A stretch of DNA of 55,661 bases from positions 1 through 55,661 of the forward strand of contig NZ_JSBN01000093.1 in NCBI RefSeq assembly GCF_000797515.1, read 5' to 3'. Below are positions 26,845 to 36,401 of the stretch, piece after piece; position 1 is the stretch's first letter; the number at the start of each line of letters is the position of its first letter. Source of the DNA: Sphingomonas sp. Ant H11 (GTDB lineage: Bacteria > Pseudomonadota > Alphaproteobacteria > Sphingomonadales > Sphingomonadaceae). The translations under genes were made by a program, and so were the position numbers. The notes below the pieces were generated by a model. It saw nothing but the letters and a program-made list of their open reading frames with translations. It ran no database searches and had not been told where the DNA came from.

Positions 26845-27696
26845 ATGAAGCTTTGCCGATTTGGTGCGCCGGGTGAAGAGCGGCCGGGGATCGTCGACGT
26901 AGCCGGTCGCATCCGCGATCTGTCGGGCGTCGTCGCCGACATCGACGCCAGCGCGCTGTCTGCCAGCGGTCTCGCGCAGCTGCGTGCGGTCGATGTCGAA
27001 GCCTTGCCGTTTGCACCGGAAGGCGCACGCTATGGCGTGCCGGTCGCTGGTACGCGGAAGTTCATCGCGATCGGGCTGAACTATGCCGATCACGCCGCCG
27101 AATCGAACTTGCCGATCCCTTCCGAGCCGGTCGTGTTCAACAAATGGGTCAACTGCCTGCAGGGGGCCAACGATCCCGTCGTCATCCCGCGCGGGTCGAT
27201 CAAGACCGACTGGGAAGTTGAGCTCGGCGTCGTCATCGGTTCGCGCGCCTACACTGTTTCGGAAAGCGACGCGCTGACGCATGTCGCTGGCTATTGCGTC
27301 GTCAACGATGTGTCGGAGCGCCAATGGCAGCTGGAACGCGGGCCAACCTGGGACAAGGGCAAGGGGTTCCCCACCTTCGGCCCGGTCGGGCCGTGGCTGG
27401 TCACCACCGACGAGGTCAGCGATCCGCAGGCGCTCGGGCTGTGGCTGGAGGTGAACGGCAAGCGGGTCCAGCATGGCACCACCGCGACGATGATCTTCTC
27501 GGTCGCCGAGATCGTCGCATATTGTTCGCAATTCATGGAGCTCGAACCCGGCGACATCATCACCACCGGCACGCCGCCGGGCGTCGGCCTGGGGCAGAAG
27601 CCCGTACCCTGGTACCTCAAGGCTGGCGATAGCATCCGCCTCGGCATCGATGGCCTGGGCGAACAGCGGCAGGATTGCGTTGCGGCCGATCGTTAG
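26845..27696 (+). CDS. Fumarylacetoacetate hydrolase family, candidate 2,4-diketo-3-deoxy-L-fuconate hydrolase
   Basis: 283 aa from ATG 26845 (AAGGA 9-14 bases upstream); in-frame ATG 26836 is too close to that site. FAH-domain signature: NYADHAAESN, metal ligands Glu124 and Glu126 (DWEVELGVVIG) and Asp155 (VVNDVSERQWQ), KGFPTFGPVGPWL, and TTGTPPGVGLG. The family cleaves a C-C bond in beta-diketo acids with Mg2+ or Mn2+. Following the keto-deoxy acid dehydrogenase it should split 2,4-diketo-3-deoxy-fuconate into pyruvate and L-lactate. It is the last gene of the operon. Confidence 0.9.
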   Translation: MKLCRFGAPGEERPGIVDVAGRIRDLSGVVADIDASALSASGLAQLRAVDVEALPFAPEGARYGVPVAGTRKFIAIGLNYADHAAESNLPIPSEPVVFNKWVNCLQGANDPVVIPRGSIKTDWEVELGVVIGSRAYTVSESDALTHVAGYCVVNDVSERQWQLERGPTWDKGKGFPTFGPVGPWLVTTDEVSDPQALGLWLEVNGKRVQHGTTATMIFSVAEIVAYCSQFMELEPGDIITTGTPPGVGLGQKPVPWYLKAGDSIRLGIDGLGEQRQDCVAADR

Positions 27697-27731
27697 ACGG
27701 CGCAGGTCTACGCACCGAAGTCGATTGAGGT

Positions 27732-27755
27732 GGCGAAGGGATTTAAGCCCTCGCC
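27732..27755 (+). terminator. Weak hairpin after the fucose operon
   Basis: GGCGAAGGG (27732-27740) can pair with CCCTCGCC (27748-27755) with one bulged A. It lies 36 bases after the FAH-family stop and is followed by CCCAATCTTT. It is a plausible, unremarkable end for the operon. Confidence 0.35.
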
Positions 27756-27882
27756 CCCAATCTTTGCGCGGAAAAGCCGTCGCGCGAAAAAAGCCGCACA
27801 CGAACGGACCGCGCATCGCACCCGCAGGTGTCGCCCGAAGGCGAAATCTTATTTCTAACCGCGTGATTTCTCGAAAGAGAAA

Positions 27883-27957
<75 letters not shown>

Positions 27958-28037
27958 ATGTCCGAAGCGCCTTACGGCGCGAGCGGAAGCGGCCTAAGAG
28001 CCGCTGGAGCGGACATTGTCAAGGAGCGTGTGGCGAA

Positions 28038-28172
28038 GTGGCGACGAAAGATGCGGAAAAAGCCGAGCGGCTGGCGGCGGCGCTGCGCGAGAACCTGAAG
28101 CGCCGCAAGGGCCGCGCCCGCGCGTTGGACGCGGTTGACACCGTCACCGCCCCCGACGCGCCTAAGCAATAG
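28038..28172 (+). CDS. Small basic conserved-type hypothetical protein, 44 aa
   Basis: GTG 28038 lies 11 bases after AAGGAG and encodes MATKDAEKAERLAAALREN, then LKRRKGRARALDAVDTVTA. It is rich in Lys, Arg, Ala and Glu and would form a charged helix. It looks like the short basic proteins seen beside tRNA genes in sphingomonads, but I cannot name a family. Its last 11 bases overlap the 3' end of the convergent M24 peptidase. Function is unknown. Confidence 0.5.
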   Translation: MATKDAEKAERLAAALRENLKRRKGRARALDAVDTVTAPDAPKQ

Positions 28173-29955
28173 GCGCGCATTTCGCCGCCAGCCAGGCGCG
28201 CTCGTCCGCATCCAGATACGACCCGATCACGTCAACGACTCGCGCGTGATATGCGTCGAGCCAGGCGCGTTCGCGCGGGCTCAGCATCTCGGCGACGATC
28301 AGCGAGCGTTCGATCGGGCAGAAAGTCAGCGTCTCGAAGCCGAGCATCGTCACGCCGTGCGCAAAGGGGCGTTCCTCGACCAGCAGCAGATTTTCGATGC
28401 GGATGCCGTATTCCCCGGCTTTGTAATAGCCCGGCTCGTTCGACAGGATCATGCCGGCGCGCAGCGGCTCGGCCGCGCCACCGCCGGGATAGGTCGGCGG
28501 CGCGATGCGCTGCGGGCCTTCATGCACCGACAGATAGGCACCGACGCCGTGACCGGTGCCATGCGCATAATCGAGCCCGATCTGCCACAAAGGCGCGCGC
28601 GCGAACGAATCGAGTTGCCCGCCGGTGGTGCCGACCGGGAAGACCGCAGTGGCGAGCGCGATATGGCCCTGCAGCACGCGCGTGAAGCGGTCGCGCATCT
28701 CGTCGGTCGGCGTGCCGATCGGCAGCACGCGCGTCAGGTCGGTCGTGCCATCGGCATATTGGCCGCCCGAATCGACCAGATAGAGCTGGCCCAGTTCGAG
28801 CGGTGCGTTCGATTCGGGGGTCGAATGGTAATGCGGGCTCGCGCCATGCGCGCCGGTCGCCGAGATCGTATCGAAGGAGGTGTCGAGCAACACGCCGGTT
28901 TCTTCGCGAAAGGCCTGCAAGCGGTCGACGCAGGAGAGTTCGGTGAGGCCGCCTTTGGGCGCTTCCGCCTCGACCCAGCGCAGGAAGCGCGCAACCGCCG
29001 CCCCGTCGCGCGCGGAGGCCGAGCGGTGGCCGCCAATCTCGACCGGGTTCTTGATCGCCTTGGCCAGCACCACCGGGTCGCGCAGCGGCAGCACAGTGGC
29101 GCCGCCTGCGCTCAGCGAATCGAAAATGGCGGACACGGCGCGCTCGGGGTCGGCGGCGATGCGCTTGCCGGCAAAGGCCTGCAAGGAGCCCGCAAAGGCG
29201 TCGCGCGGATGCAGGCGAATCGCATTGCCGAGATGCCGGCGCACCGCATCGGTCACTTTTTCCGGCGCGACGAACAGGTCGGCAGTGCCATCGGCATCGA
29301 CGATCGCATAGGCCAGAGCGACGGGGGTGTGCGCCACGTCGCTGCCGCGCAGGTTGAGCGTCCAGGCGATCGAATCGAGCGCGGTCAGCACCACCGCATC
29401 GGCCTTGGTCTCTGTCAGCCAGTCGGCGATCTGCGCGCGCTTGGCGGCCGAGCCGAGGCCGCTCTGCACGTCATCCTGCACCGTCAGCACGGCAGTCGAG
29501 GGGGCAGGGCGGTCGGCCCACACCGCGTCGAGCGGGTTGCGCTCGACCGCGACCAATTCGGCCCCGCGTGCCGCCAGTGCGGCGCGGGCTTGCTCGACCC
29601 AGGCGCTGGTGTGCAGCCACGGATCATAGCCGATCCGCCCGCCCGTTGGTGCATGCTCGCCCAGCCAGCGCGCGACATTGCTCGCGGGCACCGCGATATA
29701 CTGCCAGTCGTCCGCCGAGACTTGTTCGCGCACTTGCAGCGTATAGCGGCCATCGGTTAAGATCGCGGCGCTTTCGGCCAGCACGACCGCGCTGCCGGCC
29801 GAGCCCTGGAAGCCGGTCAACCAGGCCAGACGCTGGGCATAAGCCCCGACATATTCGGACATATATTCATCGGTCAGCGGCACGACGAAGCCGTCTAGCT
29901 GGTCTTGCGCCAATTGGGCGCGAAGGGCGACGAGACGGGCGGGATAAGCGGACAT
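28162..29955 (-). CDS. M24 family aminopeptidase P (Xaa-Pro aminopeptidase)
   Basis: 597 aa from ATG 29955. Two creatinase-like N-terminal domains (MSAYPARLVALRAQLAQ, LTGFQGSAGSAVVL) precede a pita-bread catalytic domain. Its five metal ligands are visible: Asp in VDSGGQY, Asp in GTTDLTRV, His in GTGHGVG, Glu in SNEPGYY and Glu in RIENLLLV. It should remove N-terminal residues preceding proline in cytosolic peptides, with two Mn2+/Co2+ ions. The length fits the long eukaryote-like APP1 form common in alphaproteobacteria. The frame is intact and no operon partner is evident. Confidence 0.93.
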   Translation of the reverse strand: MSAYPARLVALRAQLAQDQLDGFVVPLTDEYMSEYVGAYAQRLAWLTGFQGSAGSAVVLAESAAILTDGRYTLQVREQVSADDWQYIAVPASNVARWLGEHAPTGGRIGYDPWLHTSAWVEQARAALAARGAELVAVERNPLDAVWADRPAPSTAVLTVQDDVQSGLGSAAKRAQIADWLTETKADAVVLTALDSIAWTLNLRGSDVAHTPVALAYAIVDADGTADLFVAPEKVTDAVRRHLGNAIRLHPRDAFAGSLQAFAGKRIAADPERAVSAIFDSLSAGGATVLPLRDPVVLAKAIKNPVEIGGHRSASARDGAAVARFLRWVEAEAPKGGLTELSCVDRLQAFREETGVLLDTSFDTISATGAHGASPHYHSTPESNAPLELGQLYLVDSGGQYADGTTDLTRVLPIGTPTDEMRDRFTRVLQGHIALATAVFPVGTTGGQLDSFARAPLWQIGLDYAHGTGHGVGAYLSVHEGPQRIAPPTYPGGGAAEPLRAGMILSNEPGYYKAGEYGIRIENLLLVEERPFAHGVTMLGFETLTFCPIERSLIVAEMLSPRERAWLDAYHARVVDVIGSYLDADERAWLAAKCAPIA

Positions 29956-30189
29956 GGGTGGCTTTCGGGAATGGAAGGTTAGGCTAAGGTTAGGCGAAAT
30001 GCGCTACGTTTGTCAGGGCAAAAGTCCGCGGCGGCGGTTCCCGGGCAATGCCGACGGCACCATGTCTCCGGTCATCCGCGAAGAATGCCAGATGTCGGCG
30101 TAGTAGGACATAGGCGCAGGCCCGACGCTTGGCGCGCGCGTCGTCTATAATGATGTCGCACCGCCTCTTCGCTGGAAAGTCGTCCCTTC

Positions 30190-32017
30190 ATGTCCATTGC
30201 CAAGCGCCTTCGCATCGGCTCGGCCTTGATTACGGTTGCCATGTTGCTGGCGATCGTGATCGCCGCTTACGGCATCAACCTCGTGCGGATCGGGGGGCCG
30301 ATCGGCGAACAGATCCAGGCGCAATCCGATTATGTCGCCGACATTCTGCCGCCGCCCGAATATGTGCTCGAGCCGTTTCTGGAGGCGACCTTGCTCGCCA
30401 GCCATCCCGAGGAGGTCGACATGCGCGCGACGCGGCTGGCGGCGCTGCGCAAGGCCTATGATGAGCGCCACGCCTATTGGAACAGTTCGACGCTCGATCC
30501 GGCGTTGGTGACCGCCTTGACGCGCGATGCCGATGCGCCTGCCCAGCGCTTCTGGGCAGAGGTCGACCAGATGATCGCCGCCGCACGCGCGCACGACGCG
30601 GCGCAGCTCGCCCGCAGCTATGCCAGCGTGTCCGAAGCCTATGCCGCGCATCGCACGCGGATCGACACCGCCGTCACGCTGGCGGGCAAGCAACAGGCCG
30701 AGCTCAAGGCGCATTCGGAGACCACGCTGACGATCACCGCGATCGCCTTGCTGGCGCTGGCGGTGACGATCCTCGCGCTGGCGATCGGATCGCGTCTGTA
30801 CCTGACGCACCGGGTGATGGCCCCGCTCGGGCAATTGGTCGAGGCGACCGATGCGCTGGCCGACGGCGCGGAGCGCAGCGTGCCGCACCTCGATCGCGTC
30901 GATGAGCTTGGCCATATGGCGCGCGCGGTCGACACCTTCCGCCGCGCCGCCGACGAGCGTGCGGCGCAAGAGGCGCAGGCCAGTGCCGAGCAGAAGGAGG
31001 TCGCCGACGCGCTGGGCCAGGTGTTGCGGACGATGGCGGCGGGCGATTTGCGCGGCGGTGCGGCGCTGCGCTTCCCGGAGAGCTATGCTGCGGTCAATCG
31101 CGATCTCAACGATGCGGTCGATACCTTGCGGTCCATGGTGCAGGCGGTGGTGGAGACGACCACCGAGATTGGCGGGGCATCGGATTCGATCGCGCGCGCG
31201 ACCGGCGATTTGGCGCAGCGCACCGAGAGCAGCGCCGCAGTCATCGAACAGACCTCCGCCGCAGTCGGGCGGATGGACGCGCGGTTGCGCAGCACGGTGC
31301 AGGCGGCGCACAAATCCTCCGACGGATCGCAAGCGACGCTGGCGGCGGCGGGCGAAGTGCGCGTGCGTGCCGATGGCGCGATGGAGGCGATGAACCGCGT
31401 TTCCAGCAGTGCCGCCGGCATCGACGATGTGATCGAGGGCCTCGACAAGATCGCCTTTCAGACGCGCGTTCTGGCGATGAATGCGGCGGTCGAGGCGGGG
31501 CGGGCCGGGGGAGGCCGGGCGCGGCTTTGCCGTCGTGGCCGATCTGGTCTCGACGCTGGCGATGCGCGCCGAGGAGGAAGCCAAGCGCGCGCGCACCCAA
31601 CTGAGCGCAACGCAGCAGGAAGTGGCGGTCGCGGTCGACGCGGTCGGGCTGGTGCATGGCGCGCTCGAAACGATCGTGGCGAGTTGCACCGATGCGGTCG
31701 CGCTGACCCAGGCGATCGCCAGCGACAATGCCGCGCAGGCCGAAGCAATCGGCGAAATCACCAGTGCCGTGACGCAACTCGACCGGATCGCGCAACAGAA
31801 TGCCGGGATGGTGACCGAAACCTCCGCCACGGCGGCGACGCTGGCGCAGGATATCGCCACGCTGGCGGCGCGCGCGGCGGCGTTTCGGTATGACAGCCGT
31901 GATGGCGATGCCCCGGTTGCGATCGAGCCGGGGCGTGTGACGGAACCGGCTCCGCGTCGGGCACCGACCGGACGCACGGTCCGGCTGGCACCGTCGCGGA
32001 CGCTCCAGCGCACCTGA
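30190..32017 (+). CDS. Methyl-accepting chemotaxis protein (one frameshift)
   Basis: Membrane chemoreceptor of about 608 aa. TM1 (ALITVAMLLAIVIAAYGI) near residues 12-29, a periplasmic sensor to about residue 180, TM2 (ITAIALLALAVTILALAI), a HAMP domain (HRVMAPLGQLVEATDALA), then the coiled-coil signalling domain with tip LAMNAAVEAGRAGEAGRGFA. One G too many in G5 (31507-31511) breaks the tip; four Gs restore GEAGRGFAVVADLV. The usual VVAxEVRxLAxRS after the tip is changed to VVADLVSTLAMRA. The sensor has no recognisable named domain. Start ATG 30190 has no clear ribosome site. No other che gene is nearby, so it is an orphan receptor. Confidence 0.88.
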
Positions 32018-32062
32018 CCGCGACACCTCGACTTGACCTGCGGCAAGCGGGTAGGAGAGGGG

Positions 32063-34137
32063 ATGACCGAACCGCTCTCGCCCCCCGTCGCCGCCACGCG
32101 CCCGCACAGCTTCACCCTGCATGGGCACACGATCGAGGATCCCTATGCCTGGCTGAGGGACCCGAACTATCCCGAGGTCGATGACGCGGATGTGCTCGCC
32201 TATCTCGCGGCCGAAAAACGCCTATTTCGAGAGCGTGATGGAACCGCACCGGCCGTTGATCGACCGGCTGTATGAAGAGATGAAGGGCCGCATCAAGGAA
32301 GACGATAGCTCGGTTCCGCAAAAGGACGGCGACTGGGTCTATTGGACCGCGTTCGAAACCGGCGGGCAGTATCGCAAATGGTGGCGCAGGCCGGTCGCAG
32401 CGGGCGAGGACAAGAGCCAGGACGTTTTGATCCTCGACGAACCGGCTTTGGCCGAGGGCAAGGAATATTTCCGGCTGGGCGCGTTTTCGGTCAGCAATGA
32501 TGGGCGGCTGCTGGCTTATGCGATCGACGACAATGGCTCGGAACGCTTCGAGGTGCGCGTCAAGGATCTGATCACGGGCGAGCATTTGCCCGATGTCATT
32601 CCGGGGATGCTGTCCGAAATCGTGTGGACCGCCGACGACACGGGCTTTCTCTATGGCCTCGCCAACGACCAATGGCGCACCGACAATGCGCGGCTGCACT
32701 GGCTGGGCACGCCGATCGCTGACGATATCGAACTGTTCAAGGAAGCCGATGAGGGTTTCCGCGTTGGCGTCAGCGAGACGAGCGACCGCAAGTGGATCGT
32801 GCTGTCGAGCGGCGACCATGTGACCAGCGAAATCTATCTGCTGCCCGCGACCGACCCGCTGGCGACGCCGCTCTGCGTATCGCCGCGCCAGGTCGGGCGT
32901 GAATATGATGTCGACATGCATGGCGACACGCTGTTCATCCACACCAACGACACCGACCCCAATTTTCGGCTGTGCACCGCGCATATCTCGCGCCGGGCGA
33001 ATGGGTCGAGAAGATCGCGCCGTCGCCGCATTTCTACATGACCGGGGTGGATTGCTTCCGCGACTTCTTCATCGTCGACGGGCGCGAGGATGGCTTGGAT
33101 CAGATCGAGATTCACCGCTATGAGGAGGGCATCGCGCCGCAGCGCATCCGCTTCCCCGAGGCGAGCTATGATGCGGGGCTCGGCAACAATCCCGAATATG
33201 CGATGCAGGTGCTGCGCGTCGGTTATGAGTCGATGGTCACGCCGGGCACCGAATATGATTATGACGTGGCGACGGGCGAGCTGACCACGCTCAAGGTGCA
33301 GGAAATCCCGAGCGGCTATCAGGCGGCGAAATACCGCACCGAGCGGCTTAAGATCACCGCGCGCGACGGCACGCAGGTGCCGGTGTCGATCGTCTATCCG
33401 GCGGACTTCCCGCGCGACGGGTCGCGTCCTTTGTTCCTCTATGCGTATGGCGCTTATGGCTATGCGATTCCGCCGGGCTTTTCGACCGGGCGGCTGTCGC
33501 TGCTCGATCGCGGCTTTGCCTATGCCATTGCGCATATTCGCGGCGGCGATGATCTGGGCCAGCAATGGTATCTCGACGGCAAGCTGGAAAAGCGCACCAA
33601 CACCTTCAACGATTTCGTCGATGTCGCGAAGGGGCTGATCGCGGATGGCTGGACGTCGGCGGGGCGGATCGCAATTGCCGGGCGTCGGCCGGGGGCGAAT
33701 TGATGGGCGCGGTGGTCAATTCCGACCCCGAATTGTGGGGCGCGGTGATTGCCGATGTGCCGTTCGTCGACGTGCTCAACACCATGCTCGATGCCGACTT
33801 GCCGCTGACGCCGGGCGAATGGCCCGAATGGGGCAATCCGATCGAGGACAAGGCCGCGTTCGAGCTGATCCGCAGCTATTCGCCCTATGACCAGGTGAAG
33901 GCGCAGGCCTATCCGCCGCTGTTCATTTCGGGCGGCCTCAACGATCCGCGCGTGACCTATTGGGAGCCGGCCAAATGGGCGGCCAAGCTGCGCGCCACCA
34001 AGACCGACGACAATGTGCTGCTGCTCAAGACCAATATGGGCGCTGGGCATGGCGGCAAATCGGGCCGCTTCGAAAGTTTGCGCGAGGGTGCGGAGGAGCA
34101 TGCCTTCGTGCTGTGGCAGCTCGGCATTGAGGGGTGA
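32063..34137 (+). CDS. ptrB: Oligopeptidase B / prolyl oligopeptidase family S9A (three frameshifts)
   Basis: About 690 aa over four frames, starting at ATG 32063 after AGGAGAGG. N-terminal [14 protein letters not shown], a beta-propeller middle, and a C-terminal alpha/beta hydrolase with [17 protein letters not shown] and [14 protein letters not shown]. Breaks: A5 at 32214-32218 (one too many; restores [17 protein letters not shown]), one base near 32990 beside CTCGCGCC (restores APGEWVEK), and one missing base near 33682, which hits the nucleophile region. The restored motif [10 protein letters not shown] contains the catalytic Ser. Asp (SGGLNDPRV) and His (GAGHGG) are also present. Oligopeptidase B cuts after Lys/Arg in short peptides and is cytosolic. 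With every catalytic element intact it is unlikely to be a true pseudogene. Confidence 0.87.
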
Positions 34138-34152
34138 GGCGCTATAGCATGT

Positions 34153-34248
34153 CGTCACCCCGGGCTTGTCCCGGGGTCCACCGTGCCGGATATCCCTTCG
34201 CCGCAGGATGCGCATCGCGGTGGACCCCGGGACGAGCCCGGGGTGACG
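34153..34248. repeat. Long intergenic inverted repeat (31-bp arms)
   Basis: Arms 34153-34183 and 34218-34248 are reverse complements over 31 bases except one position, which is a G-U pair in RNA. The core is CACCCCGGGC and CCCGGGGTCCACC, and the loop is 34 nt. It fills the space between oligopeptidase B and DedA. This GC-rich palindromic type recurs in many alphaproteobacterial genomes as an intergenic repeat; no second copy was noticed in this window. Transcribed, it would form a very stable hairpin directly in front of the DedA start. Confidence 0.8.
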
Positions 34249-34838
34249 ATGGAAGGCGCGCGGTTGAGCATCGAAGCCTCATCGCCAAATACGGCCTGCT
34301 TGCCTTGTTCGCGGGTGCTGGCATCGAGGGCGAGACGGTGGTGATCGCCGGCGGGTTGCTGGCGCATAAGGGGCTGTTTTCCTTGCCGGGCGCGATGGCG
34401 GCGGCGGCGGCGGGGTCGTTCCTGGCCGACCAGATCTTCTTTGCGCTCGGCCGCTATTTCCGCGATCGGCCGTGGGTGAGGCGCGTGCGCCAGCGCGCGC
34501 TGTTCGAACGCGCGCTGGGGTTGCTCGAACGCTATCCGATCGGCTTCATCTTCGCCTTTCGCTTTCTGTATGGCTTCCGCACGATCAGCCCGGTGGCGAT
34601 CGGCACGACCAGGGTGTCGGCGCGGCTGTTCGTGCTGGTGAACGGGGTCTCGGCCATTGTGTGGGGCGTGGTGTTTACCGGCGTCGGCTATCTGTTCGGC
34701 CACGGCTTTGAAAAAGCGATCGAGCGCTTGCTGCCCGATCGGCATGCCATTCTGATCTTAGCGGCGGGCGGGGTCGCGCTCGCCGCACTGGTCGGGGGGT
34801 GGCATTGGTGGCGCACGCGCACGCGCGCGGACGCATGA
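34249..34838 (+). CDS. DedA family membrane protein (probable frameshift near start)
   Basis: Inner-membrane DedA/SNARE-associated protein of about 196 aa. DedA proteins help flip or recycle polyprenyl phosphate or phospholipid and support membrane homeostasis. Visible: LIAKYGLLALFAGAGIEGET, VIAGGLLAHKG, GSFLADQIFFALGRYFRDR, RFLYGFRTISPVAIG and a C-terminal TM (ILILAAGGVALAALVGGW). The uninterrupted frame has no start except one that translates the inverted repeat. ATG 34249 gives MEGARLSIEA in another frame, and one missing base near 34278 joins it to LIAKYGLL. That start abuts the right arm of the repeat. Confidence 0.82.
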
Positions 34839-34942
34839 GGAGTGATACGTATTTCGGCGCGGCGCGGCTTTTATCAGGGTCGCGCGGAACCTGTTGCCTC
34901 GTCCAGGGCTTCAAGGCGTAAACCCACAAAAAGGTCGCAGCG

Positions 34943-35554
34943 ATGCTCGAACATCTTCCCGAATGGCTTGGCGCTTCGCTCAGCGGGGTGCGTGCGGGCG
35001 CGGAGCATCTGGTCATCGTCAACCCGGCCCTGGGCAGCGGTTTCGCACCGATTGCGCTCAGCAGCCCTGCCTTTGCCGACTGGACGGAGATGCCGGTGCG
35101 CTTCACCGCCGACGGCGCGGGCGTATCGCCGCCGCTCGTATGGGACGCACTGCCGCCGGGCACGCAGAGCCTGGCGCTGATCGTCGAGGATGCCGATTCG
35201 CCCACGCCCGCGCCGCTGGTCCACGCAATTGTGTGGGGCCTGCCGGCGGGAATGCACGCGCTGGCAGAAGGAGCGATCGTTGCCGATGCCGCAACTGGCG
35301 ACACCGGCAAGAATTCCTTCCTCTCGCAAAGCTGGCTCGCGCCCGATCCGCCCAAGGGGCATGGCGAGCATCGCTACGTCTTCCAACTGTTTGCGCTCGA
35401 TTGCCCGGCCGCCGACTTGGGCGAGGCACCTGGGCGCGGCGCGGTGCTCAACGCGATTGCGGGCCATGTGATCGGTGCGGGGATGCTGACCGGGCTGTAC
35501 GCGCGGGGTCAGGTGCTCTCCGCAACGCTCGATCCGGGCGTTGCGCCTGCTTGA
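34943..35554 (+). CDS. YbhB/YbcL family PEBP-like protein
   Basis: 203 aa from ATG 34943 with AAGG upstream. The phosphatidylethanolamine-binding-protein fold is recognisable: SPPLVWDALPPGTQSLALIV, EDADSPTPAPLVHAIVWGLP, PDPPKGHGEHRYVFQLFALD and HVIGAGMLTGLYAR. An extra N-terminal stretch of about 45 aa (MLEHLPEWLGASLSGVRAGA) precedes the usual domain. The family binds anionic ligands through the DPD-like (here EDAD) and GxHR-like (here HGEHRY) segments, but its bacterial role is not settled. No signal peptide is seen, so it is probably cytosolic. Confidence 0.88.
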   Translation: MLEHLPEWLGASLSGVRAGAEHLVIVNPALGSGFAPIALSSPAFADWTEMPVRFTADGAGVSPPLVWDALPPGTQSLALIVEDADSPTPAPLVHAIVWGLPAGMHALAEGAIVADAATGDTGKNSFLSQSWLAPDPPKGHGEHRYVFQLFALDCPAADLGEAPGRGAVLNAIAGHVIGAGMLTGLYARGQVLSATLDPGVAPA

Positions 35555-35557
35555 CCG

Positions 35558-36394
35558 TTAGCGTCCTGTCTTTTCGCCCCGCACCTGCGCGACCATTTGC
35601 GTGATTGCGGCGAGAACGACATCGGGGCGGTCTTTCATCACGGCGTGCGAACTGCCGTCGGCGAGCATCGCGCTGCGTCGCGGGTTCGCTGCGACGAAGG
35701 CCGCGTGCGCGGCCCGCATCCGGGCTGCCTCGTCCGGCGTCTCCGCCCAGGACCGTTCCGCCACGATGTCGATCACCGGCAAAGCAGGCGGCAGGGCGAC
35801 CGCGCGCGCACGTCGCGCCGTCTTTGGATAGGCCTCGATGATCGGGATCAGCAGTTCAGCCAGCGCCGGAGCTTGGGCGCGAAGGGCAGCATATTGCGGG
35901 CGATAGCGCCCGACGATGGCTTCGGTTTCGGCCGGGTCGAAAAAGGCGGGGATATTGGCATCCACCAGCACCATTCCGGCGACGCGCCGGTCCTGCGCGG
36001 CCAGCAGATGGGCGATGAAGCCGCCATAAGAGTGCGCGACCAGGATTACCGGGCCTTGCACCGCGCAGCGATCCAGAGCGCCCCGTAGCGCGCGCACGTC
36101 CTTGTCGATCGAATAGGCACCTTGTCGCCGGTCGCTCTGGCCCAGCCCGGCGCGATCATACACGAAGGTCCGTACCCCAAGCGCCTGCGCTTTCGGCACC
36201 AAATTGGCCCAGACCCGCGAATCGTCGCCATTGCCCGCTTCGAACACCAGCGTCACCGGCCCGTTGCCGCCGAGATCGACGAAAAGGCGCTGGTGGCCGA
36301 TCGCGATCTTGGTCGCGGAGCAGTTTGCCTGTGCTGCCGCCGCAAACGTCATGCTCGCGGCCAAAGCCAGCGTAAGCCTCGTTGCCATCCACAT
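35558..36394 (-). CDS. Secreted alpha/beta hydrolase
   Basis: 278 aa starting at ATG 36394, nine bases after GGGAGG; a longer frame to 36433 would begin inside a palindrome and is less likely. Signal peptide LTLALAASMTFAAAAQA. Alpha/beta hydrolase fold with the oxyanion region FEAGNGDDSRVW, strand and Asp-Arg FVYDRAGLGQSD, nucleophile Ser in VAHSYGG, and a C-terminal His in GSSHAVM. Substrate is unknown; an esterase or lactonase acting in the periplasm is plausible. Its ribosome site lies in one arm of the inverted repeat at 36402-36439, so translation may be controlled by that structure or its transcription by a repressor. Confidence 0.87.
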   Translation of the reverse strand: MWMATRLTLALAASMTFAAAAQANCSATKIAIGHQRLFVDLGGNGPVTLVFEAGNGDDSRVWANLVPKAQALGVRTFVYDRAGLGQSDRRQGAYSIDKDVRALRGALDRCAVQGPVILVAHSYGGFIAHLLAAQDRRVAGMVLVDANIPAFFDPAETEAIVGRYRPQYAALRAQAPALAELLIPIIEAYPKTARRARAVALPPALPVIDIVAERSWAETPDEAARMRAAHAAFVAANPRRSAMLADGSSHAVMKDRPDVVLAAITQMVAQVRGEKTGR

Positions 36395-36401
36395 TGCGGC
36401 A

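Noticed and set aside
32063..34137. Oligopeptidase B as a decayed gene
   Set aside because: Three single-base shifts separate perfectly conserved segments with no other damage; assembly error is simpler.
34134..34248. N-terminal extension of DedA through the inverted repeat
   Set aside because: The translated repeat is a known kind of artefact; a start right after the repeat with one base restored gives a normal DedA N-terminus.
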